A stretch of DNA of 64,000 nt. It comes from Acanthosepion pharaonis. Taxonomy: Eukaryota > Mollusca > Cephalopoda > Sepiida > Sepiidae. The translations under genes and the position numbers were made by a program. Positions 34,315 through 44,786 of this stretch are shown piece after piece (the stretch's first letter is position 1; each line of letters starts with the position of its first letter). The DNA lies in contig CAHIKZ030002035.1 of assembly GCA_903632075.3 (NCBI GenBank), positions 2,352,501 to 2,416,500 of the forward strand, written 5' to 3'. The notes under the pieces are model-generated. The model worked only from the letters and a program-made list of their open reading frames with translations. It was not told where the DNA came from and ran no database searches.

Positions 34315-35215
34315 TTCATCGTTTCACCCCAAGTAAGGCAATAATTCTACTAAGACGCAGGAGATTAGAGAGAGTGAAAGTGCATGAGAAGACTTTCGTG
34401 AGAAGAAGTGATAAAAAGATGAATAAACGAACAATATTTAGGAAGACAGAAGATGGCAATTGACGTTGCATTTAATTTTTTTAAGACTGTAGTTATCAGG
34501 GAAGCAAGAAATCGGAAAGGAATTCCGCAGGCGAGAAGCGCGAGAAAAGAAACTATTAGAAAAGAACTGAACTAGCTAGTTCAACAGTAAAACGGTGATA
34601 ACTGTTGCAGTTTTTTGTGTATATGTATTTACTAGTGAGCTAGCCCAAATGACTTGACTCACTTTATAGTCCACCAATAGAAGGTTAACCAATCAGAAGA
34701 CGTAGAATATTCAATCCGTCGTGTATAAAGGCGGCCATTTTGTTTACTCTACCCGAATGTCCAGTCCAGCTTGTCAGGGGAAGAGATAACAGAAGGACGA
34801 ACTACGCTCTGCTACTTTTATCAAAATATCCACTGCTAACCTGAACAACACTTTCCTACTGTCTTCGAAATATTCACTGCTAACCTCTGGATTCTATACT
34901 CGAAGACGACCGTCATCATGAACAACAATAACTAGTTGCCAATCTAGTAGCACGTTTAAATTCGTGCAGACGAGGCACTTATTAGACAGCTTTACAGCAC
35001 AATTTCATAAACATTTTTGTAGAAAAGGCAAAGGGAAACCACGTCATGACGGTGTGATAGTGACTGCAGTAGAGATGTCAGGTCGGGATCGATTACATTT
35101 CACAACCTTCTTTGAATTTTGTAAAGAATTTCGAGATAAGTAGTAGGATCACCAGATCCGATATAGCAGGAACATTCAACACACGGACGAATGGTAGATA
35201 TATAAATATGCTAAA
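34315..35215 (-). pseudogene. LINE-A, C-terminus and 3' UTR, interrupted
   Basis: 3' UTR 'aagtaaggcaataattc' and 'ctaagacgcagg' at 34330, matching 18515-18985. Then about 34605-34930 is foreign to other LINE-A copies (a CpG-poor block with 'gcggccattttgtttact'). LINE-A resumes at 34935 with the antisense of the 'STRLAARSH' region and continues to about 35215. No frame is intact. Confidence 0.6.
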
Positions 35216-35289
35216 GGGGTTCTTATGTGAAGGATTGTCTGCCACTACGCAAAGATCCATACTAGTGTCTTTTCTTTTACATTTTTCTT

Positions 35290-35400
35290 AAAATTTTTTC
35301 GTTGCTTGCCTATTCTGTCGATGTTATTCTCAGCATCCTTCTGTAGAACTCCATTTCTGTTTTCTCCTGTCCACCTGTGAAGGAATTGTCTAGTATTCTT
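35290..35400 (-). repeat. RTE LINE fragment
   Basis: 'tcagcatccttctgtagaa' is the antisense of the RTE 'FYRRMLRI' block, also at 30068 and the seed of the minisatellite at 39447-40060. Confidence 0.5.
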
Positions 35401-35589
35401 TGTCACAGAGGCAGATTGATATTACAAAGCATTTCAACACTCTTTTCTTTATTTCCAAAGACATATAAACATGAACAATTTTTCAATGGAACAAAAACGG
35501 TATGGCATGAAGAAGCGGTAACGTTGAATTTAACTATCAAGAAGAAAAAGATGGCATAATTACTCTTAGAAATTCGAAAATGCTTACGG

Positions 35590-35990
35590 CTATATCCTGT
35601 TGAAACACCGGCCTCCGTATGACCACCGAAGTTAAGTAAAGTCGCGTCTGGTCAGTACCAAGATGGGTGACCGCATGGGAATACCAGGTGCTGTGTTGGA
35701 ACGTATAATGTCTCAGAGTTGTTAATTAGAGAACTGAGTTCCAATTCCCGTTGGGTTCGTTATATTCACTTACGTGCAAATAGTCTTGGGAAAGTGTGAA
35801 TCCACCTCTTCTTCCCCAGGTATGGGTTAATTAGTAAGACTTGTATCACTAAATCATTATTATCTCCAAAAGAATAATTCTTACAATCTAAAAATACTGT
35901 CTTGCTTTTAATAACCTGCAAAGAGTTGATAAGCTGTAAAAAAAAACAAAAAAAACGAATCAATTAACAATCAATAAAATTTCTCATTAA
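35590..35990 (+). mobile_element. Composite 5S-rRNA/tRNA SINE, copy 1
   Basis: Head matches animal 5S rRNA: 'gaccaccgaagttaagta', 'tggtcagtaccaagatggg', 'tgaccgcatgggaatacca', 'ggtgctgt'. It includes the internal promoter region (box A/IE/box C area). A tRNA-like unit follows ('gagttccaattcccgttgg'), then body 'atgggttaattagtaag' and 'gcaaagagttgataagc', and a tail near 'aatcaattaacaatcaat'. About 40 bp upstream (35515-35555) recurs downstream (36030-36075). Confidence 0.85.
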
Positions 35991-36504
35991 ACATAAATAG
36001 TTCTCAACGATAAAAAACTTAAAGAATGAAGATCTGGTAACGTTGAATTTTAATTAGCAAGAAGAAAAAGATTAAAATTTTAAAAGGGCAATTTTTAAGT
36101 ATCTGAAAATTTCCATTTCCAGAAGGAAATTTAGCACTTGTTACTTTCTGAATGTTAAATTCAATATGTCTCCACTTCTTCAAGTTTTATTTAAGGATAA
36201 CTGAACACTCATTTTAACCGTTTCAGATTTGCTCAGCAGTTATTTTTATATTTTAGTTTTCTTTACATTTTCTCGTCTGCGTCTCTCATTTACGATTTTC
36301 CGCGGCAGGCCGCAAAAATGAAAAAAAATATCCTCTTAAACTTTTAATGGAAACCTCACGAATAATGACGCCTGTGAAAGATACAGTTCAGCCTCTCAGT
36401 TCAATGACATCGGTATTCCTAGCTTAGATTTAAATTTTTGAAGTGAAGAATTCTTGTTGCTATATAATTTACTATTCGGAGCATCATGATCATGTTGGTT
36501 ACTA

Positions 36505-37310
36505 TAATATTTATATTTCAGTCATTCTGCCCTCCAAGGTGTTTCATGTGTCTGCTATATTTGGAATTTTGGACAAAATACTTTATTTAAATAACCGAGA
36601 GTTATTTCTCATTCGGATTTACATGCTTACTCCTATCAGTTGAAAATCTCTATATAAGTATAGATTATATAATCTATATTTAAGCCATTCTGCCCTGCAA
36701 GCTGCTTAAGGTGTCTCCTGTATTTGGAATTTTGGTCAAAACACTTTATTCAAATATCCGGGTGGTATTTCTCATTCAGCTTTACATACTTATTCCTATC
36801 AGTTAATAATCTCTATATAAGTATTTATTATGTAATCTATATTTCAGCCATTCTACACTCCAAACGGTTCATGTGTCTCTTGTACTTGGAATATTGGACA
36901 AAACACTTTATTCCAGTATCCAGATGTTATTCCTCATTCAGCTTTACATGCTTATTCCTATCAATTAATAATATCTAGATAAGTATTTATTATGTAATCT
37001 ATATTTCAGCCTTTATACACTGCAAACTGCTTCATATGTCTGCTGTATTTGGAATTTTGAATAAAACACTTTATTCAAATACCCGGGAGATATTCCCAAT
37101 TCTGCTTTATATGCTTGCTCCTATCAGTTAATAATCTCTATATCACTATAGATTATATAATCTATATTTCAGCCATTCTAACCTGCAAGCTGCTTCATGG
37201 GTCTGAATCGATTTTGAATTTTGGACAAAACACTTTATTCAAATATCCGGGTGGTATTTCTCATTCAGCTTTACATGCTTTCTCCTATCATTTAATAATC
37301 TCCAGTTTAT
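36505..37310. repeat. 163-bp satellite, about five units
   Basis: Landmark 'cattctgccctgcaagctg' or its variant recurs at 36523, 36686, 36849, 37011 and 37174, a period of 162-163 bp. Units share 'ggaattttggacaaaacac' and 'ctcctatcagttaataatc'. Frames of 66-94 codons within it are not conserved between units. Confidence 0.9.
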
Positions 37311-37439
37311 TCCCCTTTGGTCGTTTGCTCGTTTCTTCCCCTGAACCAGAGTGTATGACTTTTCTGCACGAACTGACCCAGGACTATCATGAATCCTGAT
37401 TAACTACAACTTACTTTTGGATCCACTGGGTCATTACTA

Positions 37440-37700
37440 GATGTGCATGCTCGGCCAAATATTCTTCAGGACGTGTGTGATCATGGCTCTCCACGATTTC
37501 TCATCCTTTGTTGCTCTTAGCAATGTTTGTCTTTTTACTATCTCTCTGGTATCCATTTATACAAATTCGTTACTTAGGTTACCCGATATTTTCCTTTGTC
37601 CCACTTTCCTTCGATATTTCCTTTGAGGGTCAAATTTTCCGAGCCTTCCATCCTCATTATATGTCCTAGAAATTTCAACGGCCTCTTCCTGATGACGAGT
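37440..37700 (-). pseudogene. RTE LINE, C-terminal fragment
   Basis: Antisense text parallels 29760-30000 ('tcctcattatatgtcctag', 'aaatttcaacggcctcttc'). Minus translation yields 'RKVGQRKISGNLSNEF', the decayed basic block. 3' end 'cttcaggacgtgtgtgatca' at 37465. Confidence 0.6.
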
Positions 37701-37736
37701 GGATAGGGCTCCTGCGCCACGTTCGAAATTAATGCA

Positions 37737-38185
37737 GATGATGATGTCACAGCGAAACAAGTCGTTGGCTCCAGATTAGAATCATTTAAAAGAAAGAAAG
37801 AAAGAAAGAAAGACGATGACTTACATCATTGGGATAGGGTGCGTTGTCAGACGGGTTTGTAATTATGAACTCATTTGAACCGCATCGTCATCGCAGATTT
37901 TACAAGTATATAAGACGAGAGGGTAGGGCTCTTGCGCCACGTTTGAAATCAAGCCTTTTATTATAGGTGTGCTAGAAAATTATGATGGCTGGCCGGATAG
38001 TTGTGCTCACCACAGTGAATGAGTATGTTCCGCACCGGGTGGCCCATGAATCCAGCTCTGAGTGAAAATTGGCTTTGTCCAAGAAATATTTAGGAGTGTT
38101 TATAATGGGTGCAAGATACGTGATAAACCGTTACCCATCCTATACAGTTGTAGCTCAGATGGTTAATACGTACATTTTTATAAAA
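37737..38185 (-). repeat. 450-bp repeat, inverted partner of 53215-53667
   Basis: Shares 'gtcgttggctcc', an (AAAG)n tract (37792-37813), 'acgatgacttacatcattg', 'gtcagacgggtttgtaatt', 'gagggtagggctcttgcg' and 'aaccgttacccatcctat'. The partner carries the complementary (TTTC)n. Class unknown. Confidence 0.85.
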
Positions 38186-38294
38186 ATCCTACTTGACATA
38201 TTCGTCCTCTAATTTCAATAACATTCGAGAACTACACCTATTTTTACACCCAATAACGACAAAAGGCAGTTTATTAATAACATTTATTTTAATA

Positions 38295-38640
38295 ACATGC
38301 CTCTTCAAGAGGTAGGCAATCATGGTCCTCCACAGAATCCTTTTATTAGAATCCTTTTTTTTTCTGGGAACTGACATGACATTTTGGAAAGATAGCAGAG
38401 TGGTTTCTCTTTGCATTCGATACATTTTGTATTCAGAAGTTTTTTTTTCTTCAAGACTGGTTTCCACTCAAAGCTAGAGAACCAGTCTACGCTACTATTT
38501 AACCCATAGCGGGGAGGAGGAGACAAGATATATTCATCTATTTTCCCAAGGGTTTTAGTTCGAAAATAAACGTAGAATACTAGTCCGGTATTTGAACGCG
38601 GCTCGCCAATTTCATTTTCCGTGCCAATAATTACCACGCC
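38295..38640 (-). mobile_element. SINE-B with RTE-derived 3' tail
   Basis: Read on the minus strand: tRNA-like start ('gcgagccgcgttcaaatac'), body 'tatgggttaaatagtagcg', 'agactggttctctagc', 'ccactctgctatc', and tail 'gtggaggaccatgattgcc' which encodes the RTE terminal 'LWRTMIAYLLKRH'. Same order at 52780-53090, 55080-55370 and partly 60430-60620. The RT itself is absent, so the tail was borrowed. Confidence 0.7.
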
Positions 38641-38942
38641 GCCTACGCATTTGCTGAAGAAGAGGACATTTTAAATTTGAGTTTGTGTTTGAATTTTTGG
38701 TATAAAGATACCTGAAGTTAGAGTAAATCAAGAATAATTCCTTGAGGAAAAGTAAAAAAAAGAAATCTCATCTCAAAGTCGTATACAGTTCAAGTATTTA
38801 CACATAGGGTTCAAATTTCTCTTTGGTCATTGCTTTACAGTTGTAATAGAGACAAAGTCTGTGATATACCCTTTAGATATATCCACATTTCCTTTGTATC
38901 GCTAATCCTTTGCCAATGTGTTACTTATTCTTCTATATGTCT

Positions 38943-39170
38943 GTTATGGTCCGGTTCCTTGTACCACGGTGATAGTCCAGGGTAGAACCAATAAAGAAGA
39001 AATCGAACACAGATATATTAGAAAGTGTTAGTACGAACAATCAGGTTTAGTAGTAATTGTCTGAACGCGACTCTGTTTCGAACTGCCTCTGACTCGACTG
39101 ACTGACTCGCTCGCTCTGACTGACTGGCGGACTCCTGACGGACCTCACTCCAGACTTCAGGCTGAACGGT
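38943..39170 (+). repeat. LTR-like repeat, 5' part
   Basis: 'tgttatggtccggttcctt' through 'gaaccaataaagaagaa' to the (CTGA)-rich patch matches the reverse complement of 23165-23552. Truncated at about 39170 by a short 'gtggcacaaggccgg' block and RTE sequence. Confidence 0.5.
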
Positions 39171-39446
39171 ATTTAGCCCCCCACCCCGAGGGCATCATGT
39201 GGCACAAGGCCGGTTTAACGTGGGATCTCTGTTTTCCTTTTACAAGCTCGTTATTTAGATTACTCGTTGTTTCCCTCCCTCCTTTTGATATGCCTTGTGA
39301 GAGTCAAATTTTCCCAGCCTTCATTATGTGACCTAGAAAATCCAACAACGTCTTTATGATTCTACGTATATGTGACTTTTTTGTTTCTCTTTTCTTTAAA
39401 ACTTCTTCGTTGCTTACATGCTTTTTCCATGGTTTTCTCGACACCC

Positions 39447-40060
39447 TTCAGTAGAAGTACATCTCTTTTGCTTCAAGGGTTCTCGACACCCTTAAGTAGA
39501 AGTACATCTCTTTTGCTTCAAGGGTTCTCGACACCCTTCAGTAGAAGTACATCTCTTTTGCTTCAAGGGTTCTCGACACCCTTAAGTAGAAGTACATCTC
39601 TTTTGCTTCAAGGGTTCTCGACACCCTTCTCTTTTGCTTCAAGGGTTCTCGACACCCTTCAGTAGAAGTACATCTCTTTTGCTTCAAGGGTTCTCGACAC
39701 CCTTCAGTAGAAGTACATCTCTTTTGCTTCAAGGGTTCTCGACACCCTTCAGTAGAAGTACATCTCTTTTGCTTCAAGGGTTCTCGACACCCTTCAGTAC
39801 ATACATCTTTTGCTTCAAGGGTTCTCGACACCTTCAGTAGAAGTACATCTCTTTTGCTTCAAGGGTTCTCGACACCCTTCAGTAGAAGCACATCTCTTTT
39901 TTGCTTCAAGGGTTCTCGACACCCTTCAGTAGAAGTACATCTCTTTTGCTTCAAGGGTTCTCGACACCCTTCAGTAGAAGTACATCTCTTTTGCTTCAAG
40001 GGTTCTCGACACCCTTCAGTAGAAGTACATCTCTTTTGCTTCAAGGGTTCTCTTAATCTA
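39447..40060. repeat. 45-bp minisatellite (about 13 units)
   Basis: Unit 'ttctcgacacccttcagtag' plus 'aagtacatctcttttgcttc' plus 'aaggg', 45 bp, with one 18-bp-shortened unit near 39620 and small indels after 39790. Long frames on both strands exist only because 45 is a multiple of three. The unit is the antisense of the RTE block 'LEAKEMYFY-RVSR'. Confidence 0.95.
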
Positions 40061-40104
40061 AGATGAAATTGTTCAGCATTCACTGCTATGTTTACTGTCA
40101 GTAC

Positions 40105-40530
40105 TTTTTTCTTTATTTCTGACGGAATTTTCCTATTTCTTAATACTTTGCTTAGCTTTTCGAAGGCATCTTATTCATCTAGCCTTTCACTGACCTATAT
40201 GAGAACTGATATTAAATAGCAGTCCAGCACTCTTTTCTTTGTTTCTGACGGAATTTTCCTGTTTCTTAATACTTTGCTTAGCTTTTGTAAGACATTTTAT
40301 TCATCTAGCAGAAACTGGAATATAGGAGAACTGATATTAAATAGTAGTCCTGCCTTTTTTCTTTGTTTCTGACGGAATTTTCCTGTTTCTTAATACTTTG
40401 TTTAGCTTTTGGATGACATCTTATTCATCTAGCCTTCACTGGCATATAGGAGAACTGATATTACATAGCAGTCCAACACTGTTTTCTTTCTTTGTAACTG
40501 AATTCTCATGTTTCTTAATAATTTGCTTAG
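40105..40530. repeat. 125-bp tandem repeat, four units
   Basis: 'ttctgacggaattttcct' recurs at about 40121, 40247, 40371 and (diverged) 40498. Each unit ends with 'ggagaactgatatta'. Lies inside the same RTE remnant. Confidence 0.85.
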
Positions 40531-41159
40531 CTTTTGGAAGGCATCTTTTGCTATCCCAATGCGCGTTCGGATTTCGATGTTACACCATCTGTTAAAACAT
40601 TTCCCAGATATTTCTGTATTTCTTTGACTGAAATATCTCCAATTTTCAGCACACGTCTTTATGTGTGTGTTTTTTTTTTTGTTTTGTTTTTTGTTTTTTC
40701 GAAGAGTAAGGCTTCATTTAAATTCTCTGTAGAAAAACAAAGTTATTAAAAATACGTTATACTTCTTTTTTTTCTTCTTTTTAGGTCAGAACTCGACTTT
40801 TCTTTTCTCTGCAATTCTTTTGTCTAAAATATGGATATCTCTTTTCACTCATATTCTCGAATTAAAAATAAAATATTTGACCAGACTTTTCTTTTTTTTT
40901 TTTGAGTGGAAGATAAAATAGAAAAGAAGGATTAATCATTGATCCATCGTGTCCTTTGGATCCGAGGATAAAGCAAAGAGAAGAAGCGAAAATAACCAAC
41001 TCTAACCCATTGAAGGTTGAACTCGCAAGGCTTTGGAAAATAAAAAAAGAAACGTTACGACCATACCAGCTGTCAGCGGTGCGCTTGATACGGCGACTGA
41101 CAGAATAGAGAAACGGATAAAGAAAACTGGCATTGATAGTCCAATAGAATTGTTGCAGA

Positions 41160-41387
41160 AAAGAAGCCCCTTAGGGACGGCAAGATGAACAGAAAAAAAA
41201 TGCTTGATAACTAAGGCTGCGCATTATGGCATACTTACCAGATAGTAAGGTATTATCCGAGAAAATACTGAGATAATAATAATAATAATAACAATAATAA
41301 TAATAACGTAAACAACAATGATAATAATACAAAAACTTGTTCTCACGAGTACAGCCCACACCTTACGAAGGGCTTTGTCTATGTAAA

Positions 41388-41454
<67 letters not shown>

Positions 41455-41540
41455 AGTGGAAAATGTCATGATGCCATTTCTAACCTTAGGTCTCTGGGCG
41501 GGACCCCTAAAGAAAGGTGTACGCAGCAGAAATCAAATGA

Positions 41541-41583
<43 letters not shown>

Positions 41584-41600
41584 GTTATTTGATGACGATA
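41160..41600 (+). pseudogene. LINE-C fragments with (TG)n in the 3' UTR
   Basis: 'cagcccacaccttacgaagg' at 41350 equals the ORF2 end at 17665, followed by a 62-bp (TG)n array (41392-41453) exactly where 17710-17722 has a T-run, then 'gtcagtggaaaatgtcatg', 'gggcgggacccct' and an (AAT)n tail (41543-41583). An upstream piece at 41160-41200 has decayed 'LLQKRSPLGTAR'. Confidence 0.7.
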
Positions 41601-41955
41601 TTGTTACTCAGAGGCACAGCGACCAAAAATCCTTTGCGAACAACTCCATATGTAGCAGATCCGAGGTTCTCACCAGTTCGGATTTCAACAGAGAGAGAAA
41701 GAAAGAGGGAGTAATGACAACTGTTGCAGAAATGAAGCCTTTTAAGAACGGCGAGAGTAATCCGGTAAAAGTGATGAACAATCAAAGGCAAATTGCTTGA
41801 TACCTACAGCTGCGCGTTATGGCATTACTTAGTAAGTAATGCCATAACATATTTACCGCCAAAATACTGAAATAATAATAAGTGTTATATTTGATGACGA
41901 TTCTGTTACTCAGAAATACGGTGATCAAAAATCCTTTGTGGGCAACACAAGTGAG
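41600..41955. repeat. Duplicated LINE-C-like segments and 33-bp palindrome
   Basis: 'tttgatgacgat' to 'aaaaatcctttg' occurs at 41587-41640 and 41890-41940. 41720-41815 repeats 41155-41225. A perfect palindrome, 'gttatggcattactta' mirrored, occupies 41816-41848. Confidence 0.7.
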
Positions 41956-41959
41956 AATT

Positions 41960-42003
<44 letters not shown>
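41960..42003. repeat. (TA)n array
   Basis: About 22 TA units directly before the palindrome-bearing unit. Confidence 0.95.
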
Positions 42004-42006
<3 letters not shown>

Positions 42007-42064
42007 ATATGCGCGGTATTTATTAGAAAGCACTCAATATCAGAGATACAGCTAACATTTTGGA

Positions 42065-42172
42065 TTTGGATTGATGTGAGTTTGTGCCCTGGTTTCACGC
42101 TTTTGCGATCGTCAGATTAACTGACGATCGCTAAAGCGTGAAACCCAGGGTCACAAACTCACATCAATCCAA
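42065..42172. repeat. 52-bp-arm palindrome, 5-bp spacer
   Basis: Arms 42065-42115 and 42121-42172: 'ttggattgatgtgagtttgt' pairs with 'acaaactcacatcaatccaa', and 'gcgatcgtcag' with 'ctgacgatcgc'. Two or three mismatches in all. Confidence 0.95.
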
Positions 42173-42254
42173 CCAAATATATATGCAAAGTTTATATATA
42201 TTATTTATATATTATATATGCGCAGTACTTATTGGAAAGCTCTAAATATCAGTG

Positions 42255-42395
42255 ATTGTCATCCACAGACAGACTGTTTCGCTGTATCACAGTTCTTCTG
42301 TGTGGCTAGACGTCCGATTGCTTCAAGCCAGGATCGAAACCCGACCGATATGAACTCAGTAAGACATCCTACCCTTAGGCTATCGCCGCGCGGTA
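42255..42395 (-). mobile_element. tRNA-derived SINE, third type
   Basis: The reverse complement has A-box-like 'cgatagcctaagggtagg' and B-box-like 'gggtttcgatcctgg', then 'cagcgaaacagtctgtctg'. A second, head-truncated copy is at 42560-42660. Confidence 0.65.
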
Positions 42396-42559
42396 GAGAG
42401 AAAGGGAAATTTTTACGTTTTTTCTACACGGAAATACTCACGTGGTGCGGAGAACTCAATTCGTACTTGAAGAGTAATGCATTAATAGCAGTAAGTCCGC
42501 TGTTTTTAAAAACCTCTTTCACTCAAGAGCTCAACCGGATTTCCCGGGAGCATATATAT

Positions 42560-42660
42560 TGTCATCCACAGACAGACTGTTTCGCTGCATCACAGCTCTT
42601 CAGTGTGGCTAGACGTCCGATTGCTTCAAGCCGGGATCGAAACCCGACCGATTTGACAAT
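42560..42660 (-). mobile_element. tRNA-derived SINE, third type, partial
   Basis: Near-identical to 42255-42345 ('cacagacagactgtttcgc', 'gggatcgaaacccgaccg'). A purine-rich (GA)n patch follows. Confidence 0.65.
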
Positions 42661-42949
42661 CGAGAGAGAGAGAAAGAGGGAGGGAGGGAGAGTAATTGCA
42701 GCGTTTCGGACAGCTGAAGGCTAAATCGGAACATGGAACAGAACTACTGGCAGTATATATATTGCAGTGATTACACGGCATTGCTCAGCGGAGGGTTTCT
42801 TCAACTGAAGTCGATGCCTATGTCTGTATTGTTAATATTCTGAATTAAATGTATTGACAAGGAAAGAGACTATGATTATTTATGATTTTAAAACTTTTCG
42901 TAGTAGTGGCAATAATAATAATAATAATGGATATATTAGTGAAAGTTCT

Positions 42950-43045
42950 AAGACATTTTTTATGTTTATACGTTCTTTTTATGGATACAAATATTTAAGT
43001 AAATGCTCTGTTTATAATAAACACTATTAACAACATTTACCGGCC
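42950..43045 (+). repeat. Y repeat, third copy
   Basis: 'aagtaaatgctctgttta' and 'catttaccggcctgaatg' match the arms at 31179 and 32524. It abuts the LINE-A RT directly, so LINE-A is 5'-truncated at a Y repeat. Confidence 0.8.
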
Positions 43046-44170
43046 TGAATGTTCGAGAAATTTTCATTTTTCGACATCATCTCTAAATTAGACTCCCATA
43101 AGGCTAGTGGTGGAGACGGGATACCGGCCAATGCCCTGAAGAAATATGCCCGTGTATTGGCTTCTGTCCTCTCTAAACTTTACAGCTACTGCTTCACCGA
43201 CTCTTGCTTTGCAGCTTGTTGGAAGTCCTAATGTTGTGCCTGTCTTTAAGAACTCTGGTGACCCTTCTGGTCCGTCTAACTGTCATCCTATCAGTCTCCT
43301 ACCACTCTTCGGTAAGGTTTCGAGGTTTTAATCAACTCCGAAGTGGTTAAGCAACTTACTTCACATAATCTGCTCCCCGACAAGCAAGATGGTTTCCGCT
43401 TTGCCCGATCTACCGCTGACGTGGTCAAGGCCATAATTGAATTTGTATACCAAGCACTCAGCAATAATGGAGAAGCTCGAGCCGTGGCTCTAGACATCTC
43501 TAAAGCGTTTAATAGGATTTGGCATGCTGGCCTTCTTTGTAAGCTTCAGGAATACGGTATTACAGGACGATTATTTGACTTAATACAATAATTCCTGTCA
43601 AACCGTGAAATAAAGGTCGTCCTAAGCGGGTTCTTCTCTGGCTCCTTTATCACGAACGCTGGTGTTCCCCAAGGCTCTATCTTGGACCCTACACTGTTCC
43701 TAATCTTCATCAATGACCTTCCTGATGTCATCAGTTCCCAAGTAGGCATCTACGCGGACGACACCACTATTTACTCCTGCCTCAATTGTAAATCTGGCAT
43801 CATTGACAAAACTAACCTGGCTGCTGATCTCAAAAAGGACGTCCAATCTGTGGTTGACTGGAGCAGGAAATGGCTTGTAAACTTTAATACCTCCAAACGA
43901 AACTGCTCTCCTGTACCCACCACAGAGAACCCCCCACGCCTCTCATCAGAATGACTGATTCTCAAGAATTACGCCTGCTTGGTCTCACGCTGTCCATTGA
44001 CATGAGGTGGAATAAATACATTGAATCAATAGCTTCATCTACCGCTAGGAAAGTTGGTCCTCTGTGTCGTGCCAGAAAGTTTTTTCTCGTCTAAGTCCAT
44101 CCTTCAAATCTATAAATCATCCACCCGTCCTTGAATGGAATGTTGCTGTCATATATGGATCCCGCTGTAC
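43046..44170 (+). pseudogene. LINE-A reverse transcriptase, copy 1
   Basis: Plus-strand blocks in order: 'SHKASGGDGIPANALKK', 'VVPVFKNSGDPSGPSNC' with 'HPISLLPLFGKV', 'ARSTADVVKAIIEF', 'GEARAVALDISKAF' (motif A, catalytic Asp), 'NAGVPQGSILDPTLFLIF' with 'INDLPD' (motif B), 'GIYADDTTIYS' (motif C, catalytic YADD kept), 'WSRKWLVNFNTSK' and 'LRLLGLTLSID'. This is the RT and thumb of a CR1/jockey-type LINE. At least four frameshifts and one stop (TAA at 'DLIQ-FLSN'). It breaks off at 44170 into a (TCTA)n array, lacking the C-terminus. Confidence 0.9.
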
Positions 44171-44171
44171 G

Positions 44172-44381
<210 letters not shown>

Positions 44382-44546
44382 AAATTTTACTAAGAAACTT
44401 CGAAGTTGGGATAAAACTGATATTTAAAAGTTAAATAATCTTTTCATATAATATTATTAACGCTATATTTTTAATATCATTTTAATATTTTTAATATTGT
44501 GCACTATATATAAAAATATCTGCTGTTTCTTAAATCTTCAATATAT

Positions 44547-44547
44547 G

Positions 44548-44611
<64 letters not shown>

Positions 44612-44786
44612 AATGTGTGTGTATGTGTATAAATGGAACACGAAAAATAATTTCTGATTTTTCTCTTCATACACACGCACACACATATGTGCGTGCGTGT
44701 GTCTGCATGTGTGTACGTGTGTGTGTGTGTATGTGTGTGTGCATGCGTTTGAAAAGGAAAATATCAGAAATTATTTTCCGTGCACC
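44547..44786. repeat. TG arrays with hairpin arms
   Basis: (TA)n(TG)n at 44547-44610, then arm 44633-44668 ('cgaaaaataatttctgat') complementary to 44751-44786 ('atcagaaattattttccg'), with CA/TG-rich DNA between. From 44800 to 45220 nothing is recognised. Confidence 0.8.

Larger units (their letters stand above)
39215..40640 (-). pseudogene. RTE LINE remnant with two internal tandem expansions
   Basis: 39215-39450 parallels 29900-30060; 40530-40640 ('tgctatcccaatgcgcg', 'catttcccagatatttc') parallels 30230-30320. Between them, two short pieces of the LINE have been amplified (39447-40060 and 40105-40530). Orientation minus, no intact frame. Confidence 0.65.

Noticed and set aside
36505..37310. 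CRISPR-like array
   Set aside because: Period of 163 bp with whole-unit similarity, no short repeat/unique spacer pattern, and animal sequence context.
38148..38185. tRNA-like start 'gtagctcagatggttaa'
   Set aside because: It matches an A-box, but no B-box follows, and it is the edge of the 450-bp repeat also present at 53215.
39372..40083. Repeat proteins on both strands (for example GFSTPFSRSTSLLLQ units)
   Set aside because: Artefact of a 45-bp minisatellite whose length is divisible by three.
42218..42724. 168-codon frame
   Set aside because: Crosses two SINE copies and a GA-rich tract; no motif, and the paired SINE segments explain its internal repetition.
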